A stretch of 64,000 nt of DNA from Myxococcota bacterium (GTDB lineage: Bacteria; Myxococcota_A; UBA796; CAJQPC01): the NCBI GenBank assembly GCA_023150845.1, contig JAKLKD010000004.1, positions 18,824 through 82,823 on the forward strand, read 5' to 3'. The position numbers and the translations under genes were made by a program. The notes beneath the pieces were generated by a model that saw only the letters and a program-made list of their open reading frames with translations, did no database searches and was not told the origin of the DNA. Below, in pieces: positions 37,126-46,039 of this stretch. How positions within the stretch are numbered: the first letter of the stretch is position 1; every line of letters begins with the position of its first letter.

Positions 37126-38358
37126 ATGCTCCTCTTCGCCCTCTTGCCCGCCGCGCTCGCCTACGAGTCAGACACCCACACGCTCCTCTACGACGACCTC
37201 CTCGCGGTGTTTGACCCCGTCGAGTACGACAGCGGCTGGGTGCCGTCGGGCTCCCCCGTCGCCGTGGCGTTCCGGATCAACGCTGAAGGCGGCGCCTACA
37301 CCCAGATGGACGGCGAGACGGGCCTCACCTGGCCCACGGCGCTCACCCAGAACTTCGTCGCCTACGAAGAGGGCGGGCTCTTCGCCCTGGACGCCTCGAT
37401 CGTCGCGTCCGTCGATATGAAGATCGACCTCTGGGGCATCTACTGGGAGGACGCCCTGGCCGAGGCCGGGGACAGCTTCTACGGCGAGGCCGTCTTCACG
37501 CCGTGGCTCTTGCCCGGCGGGGAGCTGGAGGCCGTCGAGGCCGCCGCCGAGGGCACCGACCGCGAGCTGTTCAACCTCGAGTACGACATCTTCTCCGGCG
37601 TCGGCATCTACCTCAACGGCGCCTTGCGCCCCGACGCCCGGGCGAGCTTGCGCGGCGTACGCTTCAGCGCCGGGGACGGCGTGGCTGAAGAGGACGGCGC
37701 GACGATCCTCCACGAGATCCCCGACACCAGCAGCCTCAACCTCTACACGACGCTCACCACGGCCTTCACCGCCGGGCTCGACCTCGTCATCGTGCCGACC
37801 TTCGGAGTCTGCGCCTCGGTGTTCGGCTGCTACGACGTCGCGAGCTTCGACATCCCTGTGTCGCTCATCGACGCCGAGGGGGAGCACGACCTGCCCTCGG
37901 CGCTGACGACCTTCCCCTTGCCCCGGCTCACCATCGCCGAGACGACCCACAGCTTCGGCGAGGTCGAGATCGGCCAGATCGCCACCTGGGAGCTCGCCCT
38001 CGGGAACGAGGGGGATCAAGTGCTGGAGGGCATCGTCGGCACCTACGGCCCCGGCGAGTTCACGGTCTTCCCCGGCCAGATCTACATCGCCCCCGGCGGC
38101 ATGGACGGTGTGGTGATCACCTTCGCCCCGACCGTCGAGGGGGTGCAGGAGATCGAGCTCGTGCTCGTGAGCTCGGATCCGTCCCAGCCGGAGCTGCGCC
38201 TGACCGTGTCGGGCGCCGGGGTCGCGCCGCCGATGCCCGTGATCTCCGCCGAGGTCGGCACCTGCGGCTGCGCCGCGTCGGACCCCGAGAGCCTCGGGAC
38301 CGTGGGCCTGCTCGCGGCCTTGGGCGCCCTGCTCGCCCGTCGCCGCCGCGCCCCTTGA
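37126..38358 (+). CDS. Secreted protein with MYXO-CTERM-like C-terminal sorting signal
   Basis: Signal peptide MLLFALLPAALAY. HYDIN/ASH-like repeat region (SFGEVEIGQIATWELALGNEGDQVLEGI). C-term TCGCAASDPESLGTVGLLAALGALLARRRRAP. Confidence 0.75.
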   Translation: MLLFALLPAALAYESDTHTLLYDDLLAVFDPVEYDSGWVPSGSPVAVAFRINAEGGAYTQMDGETGLTWPTALTQNFVAYEEGGLFALDASIVASVDMKIDLWGIYWEDALAEAGDSFYGEAVFTPWLLPGGELEAVEAAAEGTDRELFNLEYDIFSGVGIYLNGALRPDARASLRGVRFSAGDGVAEEDGATILHEIPDTSSLNLYTTLTTAFTAGLDLVIVPTFGVCASVFGCYDVASFDIPVSLIDAEGEHDLPSALTTFPLPRLTIAETTHSFGEVEIGQIATWELALGNEGDQVLEGIVGTYGPGEFTVFPGQIYIAPGGMDGVVITFAPTVEGVQEIELVLVSSDPSQPELRLTVSGAGVAPPMPVISAEVGTCGCAASDPESLGTVGLLAALGALLARRRRAP

Positions 38359-38405
38359 ATAGCCGAGGCGCCCTCGGTGTCCCAGGGTGGGCCGACCTCG
38401 GCTAT
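38359..38405. repeat. 10-bp perfect inverted repeat ATAGCCGAGG ... CCTCGGCTAT
   Basis: Arms 38359-38368 and 38396-38405, directly after the upstream stop codon. Confidence 0.7.
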
Positions 38406-38442
38406 GCTGCCAAGACCTGACCCACCGACCGGAGAGCCGACC

Positions 38443-38811
38443 ATGACCCGCGCCGCCTCGCTGTTCTTCGCCGCCGTGGCCCTCGCCGCCGCCGTCACGG
38501 TCGCTGGGCTCTCCGAGGCCCAGGCCCAAGACCCCGCCGTGCAAGGGAAGAAGGTCTACGACGCGAACTGTATGGCCTGCCACGGCGCGAAGGGCGACGG
38601 CAAGGGCCCCGCCGCCGTGGCCTTGAACCCCAAGCCCACGAGCTTCACCGCGCCGGAGTTCTGGAAGGGCAAGACGGACGAGGCGCTCAAGACCTCGATC
38701 AAGGCGGGCAAGCCGGGCACCCCGATGGCGCCGTTCCCCCAGCTCAAGGACGCTGACCTGAGCGCGCTCATCGTCTACCTGCGGTCCTTCGGCGGCGCCG
38801 CAGCCCAGTGA
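38443..38811 (+). CDS. Periplasmic monoheme cytochrome c
   Basis: Signal peptide, VYDANCMACHGAKGDGKGPAAVAL (CxxCH), MAPFPQLKDADLSALIVYLRSF. Confidence 0.9.
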   Translation: MTRAASLFFAAVALAAAVTVAGLSEAQAQDPAVQGKKVYDANCMACHGAKGDGKGPAAVALNPKPTSFTAPEFWKGKTDEALKTSIKAGKPGTPMAPFPQLKDADLSALIVYLRSFGGAAAQ

Positions 38812-40175
38812 GCGCCGCGCCGAGCCCGCCCATCTCCCGTGACGAGGCGCTCCGCTGCTGGGCCCACATCGCCACGCACAGCTTCGGCGGCCCGGCGGGG
38901 CAGATCGCGGTGATGCACCGGGCGATCGTCGTCGAGCGGCGCTGGCTCTCCGAGTCGCGCTTCATGCACGCCTTGAGCTACTGCACGCTCTTGCCCGGCC
39001 CCGAGGCGATGCAGCTCGTGACCTACCTCGGCTGGCTCCTGCACGGCGTGCGCGGCGGGCTCGTCGCCGGGGGCCTCTTTGTGCTGCCGGGCTTCCTCTC
39101 CATCTTCGCGCTCAGCGTGCTCTACGTCTCGTTGGGGAGCGTGCCCGCCGTGGCGGGGCTCTTCTTCGGGCTCAAGGCCGCCGTGCTCGCCCTGGTCGTC
39201 GAGGCCATGATCCGCATCGGCCGCCGGGTGCTCAAGACGCCGACCTTGGTGGGCCTCGCCGCCGTCGCCGCCGTCGGCATGTGGGCCTGGCAGGCGCCCT
39301 TCGTCGGGGTCGTGGTCTGCGCCGGGCTCCTCGGGCTCGCGCTGGGCCGCCTGGCGCCGGGGCAGGTGCTCGTCGAGCCCACCAAAGAGGCCGCCGCGGC
39401 CGAGGGGCCGACGCCGCCCATCGACGCCTGGATTCAGTCCGGCGGGGCGCCACACACCCGCCCCGACCTCCGCCGGGCGGCCCTCACCGCCGCGGTGTGG
39501 CTCGTCATCTGGCTCGCGCCCCTCGCCGTCGTGGGGTTCAGCCTGGGCTGGGACCACACCCTCGCCGAGGTCGGGGTGATGTTCTCCAAGGCGGCGACGG
39601 TGACCTTCGGCGGGGCCTACGCCGTGCTCGCCCTCGTCGCCCAAGAGGCCGTCGAGGTGAAGGGCTGGCTCACGGCGGGGCAGATGCTCGACGGCCTGGG
39701 CCTCGCGGAGACCACGCCGGGGCCCCTCATCCAGGTGGTGCAGCACGTCGGCTTCATGGCAGGCTATGGCCACCCCGAGGGCCTGAGCCCCTGGGTCGCC
39801 GGGTCGCTGGGGGCCCTGCTCACCACACACGTCACCTTCGCGCCCTGCTTCTTGTGGATCTTCACCGGGGCGCCCTGGGTCGAGGCGGCCCGGGGGGTCG
39901 TCGCGCTGCGGGCGGCGCTCACCGCGGTGACGGCGGCGGTCTGCGGCGGCGTGCTGCAGCTCGCGGTGTGGCTCGCCACCCACACGCTCTTCGCCGAGGT
40001 GCGCCGGGTGGAGGGGCCATTTGGGCTGAGCGCCGAGCTGCCGAGCCTCGGGAGCGTCGATGGGATCGCCCTCGGACTCGCCTTGGGCTCGGGCCTCGCC
40101 TTGGCCTCCCACCGCCTCAGCCTGACCACGGTGCTCGCCTTGGCCGCCATCGGTGGTCTTGTCAGCCGTTTGTGA
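38808..40175 (+). CDS. chrA: Chromate transporter
   Basis: HSFGGPAGQIAVMHRAIVVERRWLSESRFMHALSYCTLLPGPEAMQLVTYLGWLLHG and second-half repeat TVTFGGAYAVLALVAQEAVEVKGWLTAGQMLDGLGLAETTPGPLIQ. GTGA overlap with the cytochrome gene. Confidence 0.93.
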   Translation: MSAAPSPPISRDEALRCWAHIATHSFGGPAGQIAVMHRAIVVERRWLSESRFMHALSYCTLLPGPEAMQLVTYLGWLLHGVRGGLVAGGLFVLPGFLSIFALSVLYVSLGSVPAVAGLFFGLKAAVLALVVEAMIRIGRRVLKTPTLVGLAAVAAVGMWAWQAPFVGVVVCAGLLGLALGRLAPGQVLVEPTKEAAAAEGPTPPIDAWIQSGGAPHTRPDLRRAALTAAVWLVIWLAPLAVVGFSLGWDHTLAEVGVMFSKAATVTFGGAYAVLALVAQEAVEVKGWLTAGQMLDGLGLAETTPGPLIQVVQHVGFMAGYGHPEGLSPWVAGSLGALLTTHVTFAPCFLWIFTGAPWVEAARGVVALRAALTAVTAAVCGGVLQLAVWLATHTLFAEVRRVEGPFGLSAELPSLGSVDGIALGLALGSGLALASHRLSLTTVLALAAIGGLVSRL

Positions 40176-40217
40176 GATCGTTGACACCCCACCCGGCGGG
40201 CATCTAAAGCCCAAAGG

Positions 40218-41204
40218 GTGACACACAGCCCCCCCATCGCGCGCATCAAGATCGTCGGCACTGGGCTCTACGCGCCTGAGCGGGTGGTGACCGCCGAGGA
40301 GCTGGCGCCCCGGCTGGGGCGGAGCGCGGGGTGGATCCTCAGCCGAACCGGCGTCGCCCGGCGGCGTTACGCCGAGGGGGAGGCCCAGGAGGACATGGGC
40401 GCGGCGGCGGCGCGGCAGGCCCTTGGCGGTCGGCCCCCGGAGCTCGTGCTCAGCGCGTCGGGCTCGGCGGTGCAGGCCCTGCCGGACACGGCGACCTTCA
40501 TCGCCGGGGCCCTGGGCCTGGAGGGGGTGCCGGCCTTCTCGGTGCACGCCTCGTGCCTCAGCTTCGTGGTCGGCGTGCAGGTGGCCGCGGGGCTCATCCA
40601 GGCCGGGCCCTGGCGGCGGGTGCTCCTCGTCTCGGCGGAGAAGGGCTCGCCCTCTCTCGACCCGGACGCTCCAGAGAGCGCGGCGCTCATCGGTGACGGC
40701 GCCGCGGCGGTGGTCCTGGAGCCGACGCCGGAGGGCGAGCCGAGCGCGCTCCTCGCGTTCCAGATGACGACCTTCCCCTCGGGGGCCGCGCTCACCGAGG
40801 TCGCCGGGGGCGGCACCCGGCATCACCCCTTCGACCCCACGACGACCGACGCCCACCAGCGCTTCTTTATGGACGGCCCCCGGGTGTACCGCATGGGGCG
40901 GCAGCGTGTGGCCGAGCTCCTCGACGGGCTCTGGGGGCGCCTCGGCCACGGCCCGGAGGGGATCGACGTGGTGGTGCCGCACCAGGCCTCGGGCCCGGCC
41001 TTGGAGGCGCTGCGGCGCTTCTACGGGCTCCGGCCCGATCGTGTCGTGGACGTGATCAGCGAGTACGGGAACTGCATCGCGGCCTCGGTGCCGATGGCCT
41101 TACACGTCGCCGCCGCCGAGGGCCGCATCCGGCGTGGGGACCGCGTGCTGCTCATCGGGACGGGCGCGGGGCTCTCCGTCGCGGGCGCCGTGTTGATCTG
41201 GTGA
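40218..41204 (+). CDS. 3-oxoacyl-ACP synthase III-like (KASIII/FabH family)
   Basis: VHASCLSFVVGVQVA (Cys), VVPHQASGPALEAL (His), ISEYGNCIAASVPMAL (Asn), C-term GTGAGLSVAGAVLIW. GTG start. Confidence 0.85.
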   Translation: MTHSPPIARIKIVGTGLYAPERVVTAEELAPRLGRSAGWILSRTGVARRRYAEGEAQEDMGAAAARQALGGRPPELVLSASGSAVQALPDTATFIAGALGLEGVPAFSVHASCLSFVVGVQVAAGLIQAGPWRRVLLVSAEKGSPSLDPDAPESAALIGDGAAAVVLEPTPEGEPSALLAFQMTTFPSGAALTEVAGGGTRHHPFDPTTTDAHQRFFMDGPRVYRMGRQRVAELLDGLWGRLGHGPEGIDVVVPHQASGPALEALRRFYGLRPDRVVDVISEYGNCIAASVPMALHVAAAEGRIRRGDRVLLIGTGAGLSVAGAVLIW

Positions 41205-41275
41205 CAGTTCGGGGTTGCTGAGCGCCATTCGCGGGGCTATCTGACGCCCCGCTCCTCCAGCCCCGACCCCGCCCC

Positions 41276-42115
41276 ATGCCTTCGCCTGAGCTGAACCCCG
41301 GTACCCGCGGCTACATCATCCCCATCGGCGGCGCCGAAGACAAGGTGAGCGACCGCGCCATCTTGCGCCGCTTCGTGGACCTGTGCGGCGGCAGCGCCGC
41401 GCGCATCGCCGTCATCCCGACCGCGTCGACCCTCGACACGACGGGCGGCCGGTATCGGGAGGTCTTCGGCTCCTTGGGCGTGGCCGAGGTCAACGTGCTC
41501 GACTTCCGCGAGCGCGGCGACGTCGAGCGGCTGGCCTGGGAAGACGCCATGGACAACGCCACGGGCGTCTTCTTGACCGGCGGCAACCAGCTCCGCCTCT
41601 CTACCATCTTGGGCGGCACCGCCGTCGCCACCCGCCTGCGCCGGGTGAACGCCAAGGGGGTGCACGTCGCGGGCACCTCGGCGGGCGCGGCCTTCGTCTC
41701 CGAGCACATGATCGCCTTTGGCCGTGAGGGCTCCACCCCCATTGCTGGGCAGGTCACGCTCACCCCGGGCCTCGGGCTCACCAACCGCGTCATCGTCGAC
41801 CAGCACTTCCGCGAGCGGGACCGCCTCGGCCGCCTGCTCACGGCCCTGGCCTACAACCCCTTCGCCATCGGCCTCGGCCTGGACGAGGACACCGCGGCCT
41901 TCATCAACGGCGACAACCGCATCGAGGTCATCGGCACCGGCGGCATCACCGTCGTGGACGTCTCGGCCCTGGAGCACTCCGGCATGGCGACGGCCCAGGA
42001 GGGCAAGCCCGTGCAGCTCATCGGCATCCGCCTGCACGTGCTCACCCACGGCGGCCTCTTCGACCTGCACAGCCGCCGCGCGAGCCCGGGCCCGGAGCCG
42101 GAGGATCGGCCCTGA
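41276..42115 (+). CDS. cphB: Cyanophycinase (peptidase S51 family)
   Basis: YIIPIGGAEDK, GVFLTGGNQLRLSTILGGTAVATRLRRVNAKGVHVAGTSAGAAFVSEHMIAFG, VDQHFRERDRLGRLLTAL. Confidence 0.9.
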   Translation: MPSPELNPGTRGYIIPIGGAEDKVSDRAILRRFVDLCGGSAARIAVIPTASTLDTTGGRYREVFGSLGVAEVNVLDFRERGDVERLAWEDAMDNATGVFLTGGNQLRLSTILGGTAVATRLRRVNAKGVHVAGTSAGAAFVSEHMIAFGREGSTPIAGQVTLTPGLGLTNRVIVDQHFRERDRLGRLLTALAYNPFAIGLGLDEDTAAFINGDNRIEVIGTGGITVVDVSALEHSGMATAQEGKPVQLIGIRLHVLTHGGLFDLHSRRASPGPEPEDRP

Positions 42116-42179
42116 GCCCCGGCTGACGCCCTTGGCGACGGCCTAGGCGCCCGTGTTATGTTGAGGGTGGAGGTGCTTG

Positions 42180-42341
42180 ATGGCCCAGCCTGCCCGAAAG
42201 ACCCCGCCCGCTGAGCCAGCGCCCGCTGAGCCAGCGCCCCGCGCCGACGATTCTGCGCTCTTGCGCACCTACGACGAACGAAAGGCCCACCCCGAGCCCA
42301 CCGTCTCCCATGAAGAGGTAAAGCGACTGCTCGGGCTCTAA
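42180..42341 (+). CDS. Putative small antitoxin (53 aa) upstream of RelE-like toxin
   Basis: Read directly; absent from track (short): MAQPARKTPPAEPAPAEPAPRADDSALLRTYDERKAHPEPTVSHEEVKRLLGL*. Confidence 0.55.
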   Translation: MAQPARKTPPAEPAPAEPAPRADDSALLRTYDERKAHPEPTVSHEEVKRLLGL

Positions 42342-42347
42342 GCGCAG

Positions 42348-42593
42348 ATTGAATGGGATCCTCGCGCGGTGCGGGATCTGCGCAAGCTGGAGCGGGACGT
42401 TCAACGTCTCATCGTGGAGGCGGTCGAGCGCCTCGCCGTGAACCCGCGCCCGCCGGGCAGTAAGCGGCTCGTGGGCCGCGACGGCTGGCGCGTTCGTGTT
42501 CGGGACTACCGCGTGCTCTACGACATTGATGACGATCGGCTCGTCATCTGCGTCGTTCACGTCGGGCACCGCCGCGACGTCTACGACCGCTGA
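42348..42593 (+). CDS. RelE/ParE-family toxin (start ambiguous: ATT 42348 or GTG 42369)
   Basis: (I)EWDPRAVRDLRKLERDVQRLIVEAVERLAVNPRPPGSKRLVGRDGWRVRVRDYRVLYDIDDDRLVICVVHVGHRRDVYDR: RelE signature. Confidence 0.8.
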   Translation: MEWDPRAVRDLRKLERDVQRLIVEAVERLAVNPRPPGSKRLVGRDGWRVRVRDYRVLYDIDDDRLVICVVHVGHRRDVYDR

Positions 42594-42640
42594 CCGTGGG
42601 GGCCCGCCCCCGCAACACCCGGTCATTCTTGTGCTACCTT

Positions 42641-42668
42641 GGGCGTAACTCTCTTCTGAGTCACGCCC
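42641..42668. promoter_or_regulatory. Imperfect hairpin GGGCGT-A-ACTC-TCTTCT-GAGT-C-ACGCCC abutting the amylase start codon
   Basis: 6 bp + 1 mismatch + 4 bp stem ending immediately before ATG 42669. Confidence 0.55.
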
Positions 42669-45158
42669 ATGCTGAGCCTCACCCCCCTCGCCCTGCACGC
42701 CCTCCTTGGGGTCGCACAGGCCGCCTTCCCGTGTGACGGCGCGGCGGCGGACGGCGACATCTTCTGGACCGGGGTGCTGCACGACAGCTTCGACAAGTCC
42801 TACCGCGAGCCCTTCGGCGCGGCGCCCGCCGGGGGCGGCGTCGTCGAGCTGCGCCTCCGGGCCTGCCGCCGCGACCTCAGCGTCGTCCGGGTGCGGGTCT
42901 GGGACGCCAAGGCGCGCAAAGAGAGCTGGGTTGACCTGCGCATCGCCGCGGGCTCCATCGACCCCGACCTCGGCGCCGTCGAGTACTGGATCGGCGAGCT
43001 GCCCCTGCCGTCGAGCCCGACGATCCTCTACTACTTCTTTGAGCTCCAGGACGGCGCCGACACGGACTACTACGTCGATGACGAGCCCCTGTTCTACGGC
43101 GGCGGCCCCGGCGAGATGTCCGACACCTACGACGACACCCGCTCGTTCCAGGTGAGCGTCTACGACCCCGCCTTCGACGTGCCCGACTGGCTCGGCGAGG
43201 CCGTCGTCTACCAGATCTTCCCCGACCGTTTCCGCGACGGCGACCCCACGAACAACCCCGCCGACGGCGCGGGCTGGGCCTATGGCGGCGTGCCCAACAC
43301 CACCCTGGCCTGGGGTGAGACGCCCACCGGGGACTGCGCCGGGGCCGACCAGCTCCGCGCCCAGTGCTTCGCCGGGGGTGACCTCCAGGGCGTCATCGAC
43401 GAGCTCGACGGCCTCGCCGCCTTGGGCGTCACCGCGCTCTACCTGAACCCCATCTTCTCGGCCCACACGAACCACCGCTACGACACCGTGGACTGGTTCC
43501 AGATCGACGAGGAGCTCGGCGACCTCAGCACCTTCACCACGCTCCTCACCGAGGCCGAGGCCCGGGGCGTGCGGGTGATCCTCGACGGCGTGTTCAACCA
43601 CGGCTCCGCCGACGCCCCGAGCTTCGACCTCTACTCCCGCTGGGACGCCTCAGGTGCGCTCACCAGCGCCGCGGGCCCTGGCGCCAACGACGGCTCCGGC
43701 GCCTGCGAGTCCCCGAGCGCCGCCACCCGCGACTGGTACTTCTTCCCCGCCACAGACAAGGCCGCCGTAGACGCCTCTGGGGCCAAGGTGCGCTGCGACG
43801 GCGTGACGTACGAGGCCTGGGGCACCTACTTTCACATCCCCAAGCTCAACCCCGAGGCCGCTGGGGTCCAGGACCTGTTCTACAACAAGGGCACGGCGTC
43901 CGTGGCGCCGTACTGGGTGAGCCTCGGCGCGGCGGGCTGGCGCCTGGACGTGGGCAGCGAGATCGACCCCGGCCTCACCGACCCCGACAACAACTCCTTC
44001 TGGGAGGACACCCGCGCCGCCGTGCGCGCGGTGAGCCCCGACGCCGTGCTCATCGGAGAGGAGTGGGACGACGACAGCCAGCTCCTCCTGGGCGGCGAGT
44101 ACGACAGCCTCATGAACTACCGCTTCCGGGCGGCGGCGCTCGACTGGGCCTTTGACGCCTGCACTGGCGACGGCTGCACCGGAGGGTCGAGCTTCGCCGA
44201 CGACGACAGCCAGGCCTGGCGAGAGAGCGGTGAGATCGACGCCATCAGCGAGTCCCAGCTCTGGCTGCGGCTCACGTCGATCCGCGAGGACTACCCCCGG
44301 GAGGCCCACGACGCGATGCTGAACCTCCTGGGGAGCCACGACACCGCCCGGGCGCTGTGGCTGCTGCAGAAGATCTCCGGCGATGACGCCGCCGTCGCGA
44401 CCCAGAAGCTGCGGCTCTTGAGCCTCCTGCAGTACACCTGGCCCGGCGCGCCGATGACCTTCTACGGCGACGAGGTCGGGGTAGACGCCGCGAGCGTCTG
44501 GGACGGCGCCGTCTGGCGTGACGACCCCACGACCCGGGCGACCTACCCCTGGGCCGACCTCGGCTTTAGCCCCGACACCTCGCTCCGGGACCACTTCGCC
44601 GTCCTCGGCGCCGCCCGGGGCCGCTCCGAGGCCCTGCGCCGGGGCGAGGTCAGCCTCGTGCTCACCGACGACGCCGCCCGCGTCTTCGCCTTCTCCCGGC
44701 ACACCGCCGACGAGACGGCCCTCATCGTGCTCAACCGCGCCGCGGCGGACCAGACCCTCACCCTCGACGTCGCCGACCTCTTCAGCGACGGGGAGCTCGT
44801 CGTGGACGCCCTCACTGGGACGGCCTACACCGTCGTCGGCCGCGACCTCACCGTCACCGTCAGCGCCCTGAGCGGCCTCGTGCTCTTGCCCCCCGAAGGC
44901 GAAGACACCGAGCACGACACCGAGTCTCCCGATGACACGGACCCCGCCGGGGACTCCGGCCGCCCCGACGACAGCGCCTCGGACAGCGCGCCCGACGACG
45001 ACACCGCCATCGACGACACGGGCGACGGGAAGGTCACCTACCCCCTGGGCTGCTCCTGCGGCGCCCGCGGCGGCGACGGCGCGGTCGGCTGGCTTGGGCT
45101 CACCCTCGCCTTGTTCTTGGCGCGTCGCCGGGGCAAACTCTCTGCAGCGTGTGACTGA
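42669..45158 (+). CDS. Secreted GH13 alpha-amylase-family glycosidase with MYXO-CTERM-like C-terminus
   Basis: VVYQIFPDRFRDGDPTNNP, VTALYLNPIFSAHTNHRYDTVDWFQID, VILDGVFNHG, GWRLDVGSEID, VLIGEEWDD, NLLGSHDTARALWLL, then Asp/Ser/Thr linker and LGCSCGARGGDGAVGWLGLTLALFLARRRGK. Confidence 0.92.
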   Translation: MLSLTPLALHALLGVAQAAFPCDGAAADGDIFWTGVLHDSFDKSYREPFGAAPAGGGVVELRLRACRRDLSVVRVRVWDAKARKESWVDLRIAAGSIDPDLGAVEYWIGELPLPSSPTILYYFFELQDGADTDYYVDDEPLFYGGGPGEMSDTYDDTRSFQVSVYDPAFDVPDWLGEAVVYQIFPDRFRDGDPTNNPADGAGWAYGGVPNTTLAWGETPTGDCAGADQLRAQCFAGGDLQGVIDELDGLAALGVTALYLNPIFSAHTNHRYDTVDWFQIDEELGDLSTFTTLLTEAEARGVRVILDGVFNHGSADAPSFDLYSRWDASGALTSAAGPGANDGSGACESPSAATRDWYFFPATDKAAVDASGAKVRCDGVTYEAWGTYFHIPKLNPEAAGVQDLFYNKGTASVAPYWVSLGAAGWRLDVGSEIDPGLTDPDNNSFWEDTRAAVRAVSPDAVLIGEEWDDDSQLLLGGEYDSLMNYRFRAAALDWAFDACTGDGCTGGSSFADDDSQAWRESGEIDAISESQLWLRLTSIREDYPREAHDAMLNLLGSHDTARALWLLQKISGDDAAVATQKLRLLSLLQYTWPGAPMTFYGDEVGVDAASVWDGAVWRDDPTTRATYPWADLGFSPDTSLRDHFAVLGAARGRSEALRRGEVSLVLTDDAARVFAFSRHTADETALIVLNRAAADQTLTLDVADLFSDGELVVDALTGTAYTVVGRDLTVTVSALSGLVLLPPEGEDTEHDTESPDDTDPAGDSGRPDDSASDSAPDDDTAIDDTGDGKVTYPLGCSCGARGGDGAVGWLGLTLALFLARRRGKLSAACD

Positions 45159-45185
45159 GACGACCCTCACCTCTGGAGAGCCCCG

Positions 45186-45569
45186 ATGAAGCGCACCGCA
45201 CGAAACGTGCTCGGTGGACCCTTGGCGAGCTGCTCGACGAGCCCGATGACCGGCTTCTGGCGCGACGGCTGCTGCCAGACCGGCGAGGAGGACCTGGGGA
45301 GCCACACGATCTGCGCGAGGGTGACCGCGGACTTCTTACGCTTCTCTCGGCAGCGCGGGAACGACCTCAGCACCCCCGCGCCGCAGCACGGCTTCCCCGG
45401 CCTCAAGCCTGGCGACCAGTGGTGCCTCTGCGCCGCCCGCTGGCGGGAGGCCTACGAGGCGGGCTGCGCCCCCGACGTCGTGCTGGAGGCCACCCACGAG
45501 GCCGCCATCGAGGTCGTGCCCATCGAGGCGCTCCTCCGCCACGCCACCCAGGTCGAGGCCCTGGCCTAA
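45186..45569 (+). CDS. DUF2237 family protein
   Basis: NVLGGPLASCSTSPMTGFWRDGCCQTGEEDLGSHTICARVTADFL...GDQWCLCAARW. Confidence 0.88.
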   Translation: MKRTARNVLGGPLASCSTSPMTGFWRDGCCQTGEEDLGSHTICARVTADFLRFSRQRGNDLSTPAPQHGFPGLKPGDQWCLCAARWREAYEAGCAPDVVLEATHEAAIEVVPIEALLRHATQVEALA

Positions 45570-46039
45570 GGCGCGGTGTCGTCCCCGGTGATCGCCCGCA
45601 CCGGGGTGAAGGACCAGGGCACGGTGAGCGCGGTCTCGCCGTCTGCCCCGAAGGTGAGGCTGCCGCTCACCTCGGTGTCGCGCTCCCCGGCCGCGTAGCC
45701 GCAGACGGACACGGTGACCCGGTAGGTGGAGCCCGGCGCGAGGTCGCCGAAGCTCAGGGCCCCGTCGGCCTCGAAGCCGTCGATGCAGAGGCGCTCGCCG
45801 TCGTACCCCTGGGGCGCGGAGAGGTTGATCGTGGACTCGCTCACGTTCGTGAGGTCCAGGGCCGTCGGCGCGCAGCCGCCCTCGTCGGGGTCACAGTTCA
45901 GCGGCGGGCCCTGGAAGTCCACGACGCCGAAGTCCAACGACGCCGGGCTCGCCTCGATGGGGCCCCCACCGCCGCCGCCTTTGCAGGCCGACGAGCTCAG
46001 GAGGGCGACGAGAAGGAGGGCGTAGGGAGACCGAGGCAT
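45566..46039 (-). CDS. Lipoprotein with ASH/DUF1573-like beta domain
   Basis: MPRSPYALLLVALLSSSACKGGGGGG lipobox; ASLDFGVVDFQGPPLN...LDLTNVSESTINLS. Confidence 0.65.
   Translation of the reverse strand: MPRSPYALLLVALLSSSACKGGGGGGPIEASPASLDFGVVDFQGPPLNCDPDEGGCAPTALDLTNVSESTINLSAPQGYDGERLCIDGFEADGALSFGDLAPGSTYRVTVSVCGYAAGERDTEVSGSLTFGADGETALTVPWSFTPVRAITGDDTAP

Noticed and set aside
38775-40982. 735-aa minus-strand ORF opposite chrA and KASIII
   Set aside because: Antisense shadow ORF; composition biased (G/R/P/E) and conflicts with two well-supported genes.
42608-42620. GC-rich stem GGGGGC-CC-GCCCCC region after the RelE gene as a terminator
   Set aside because: No following T-tract; the short loop makes it weak evidence for an intrinsic terminator.
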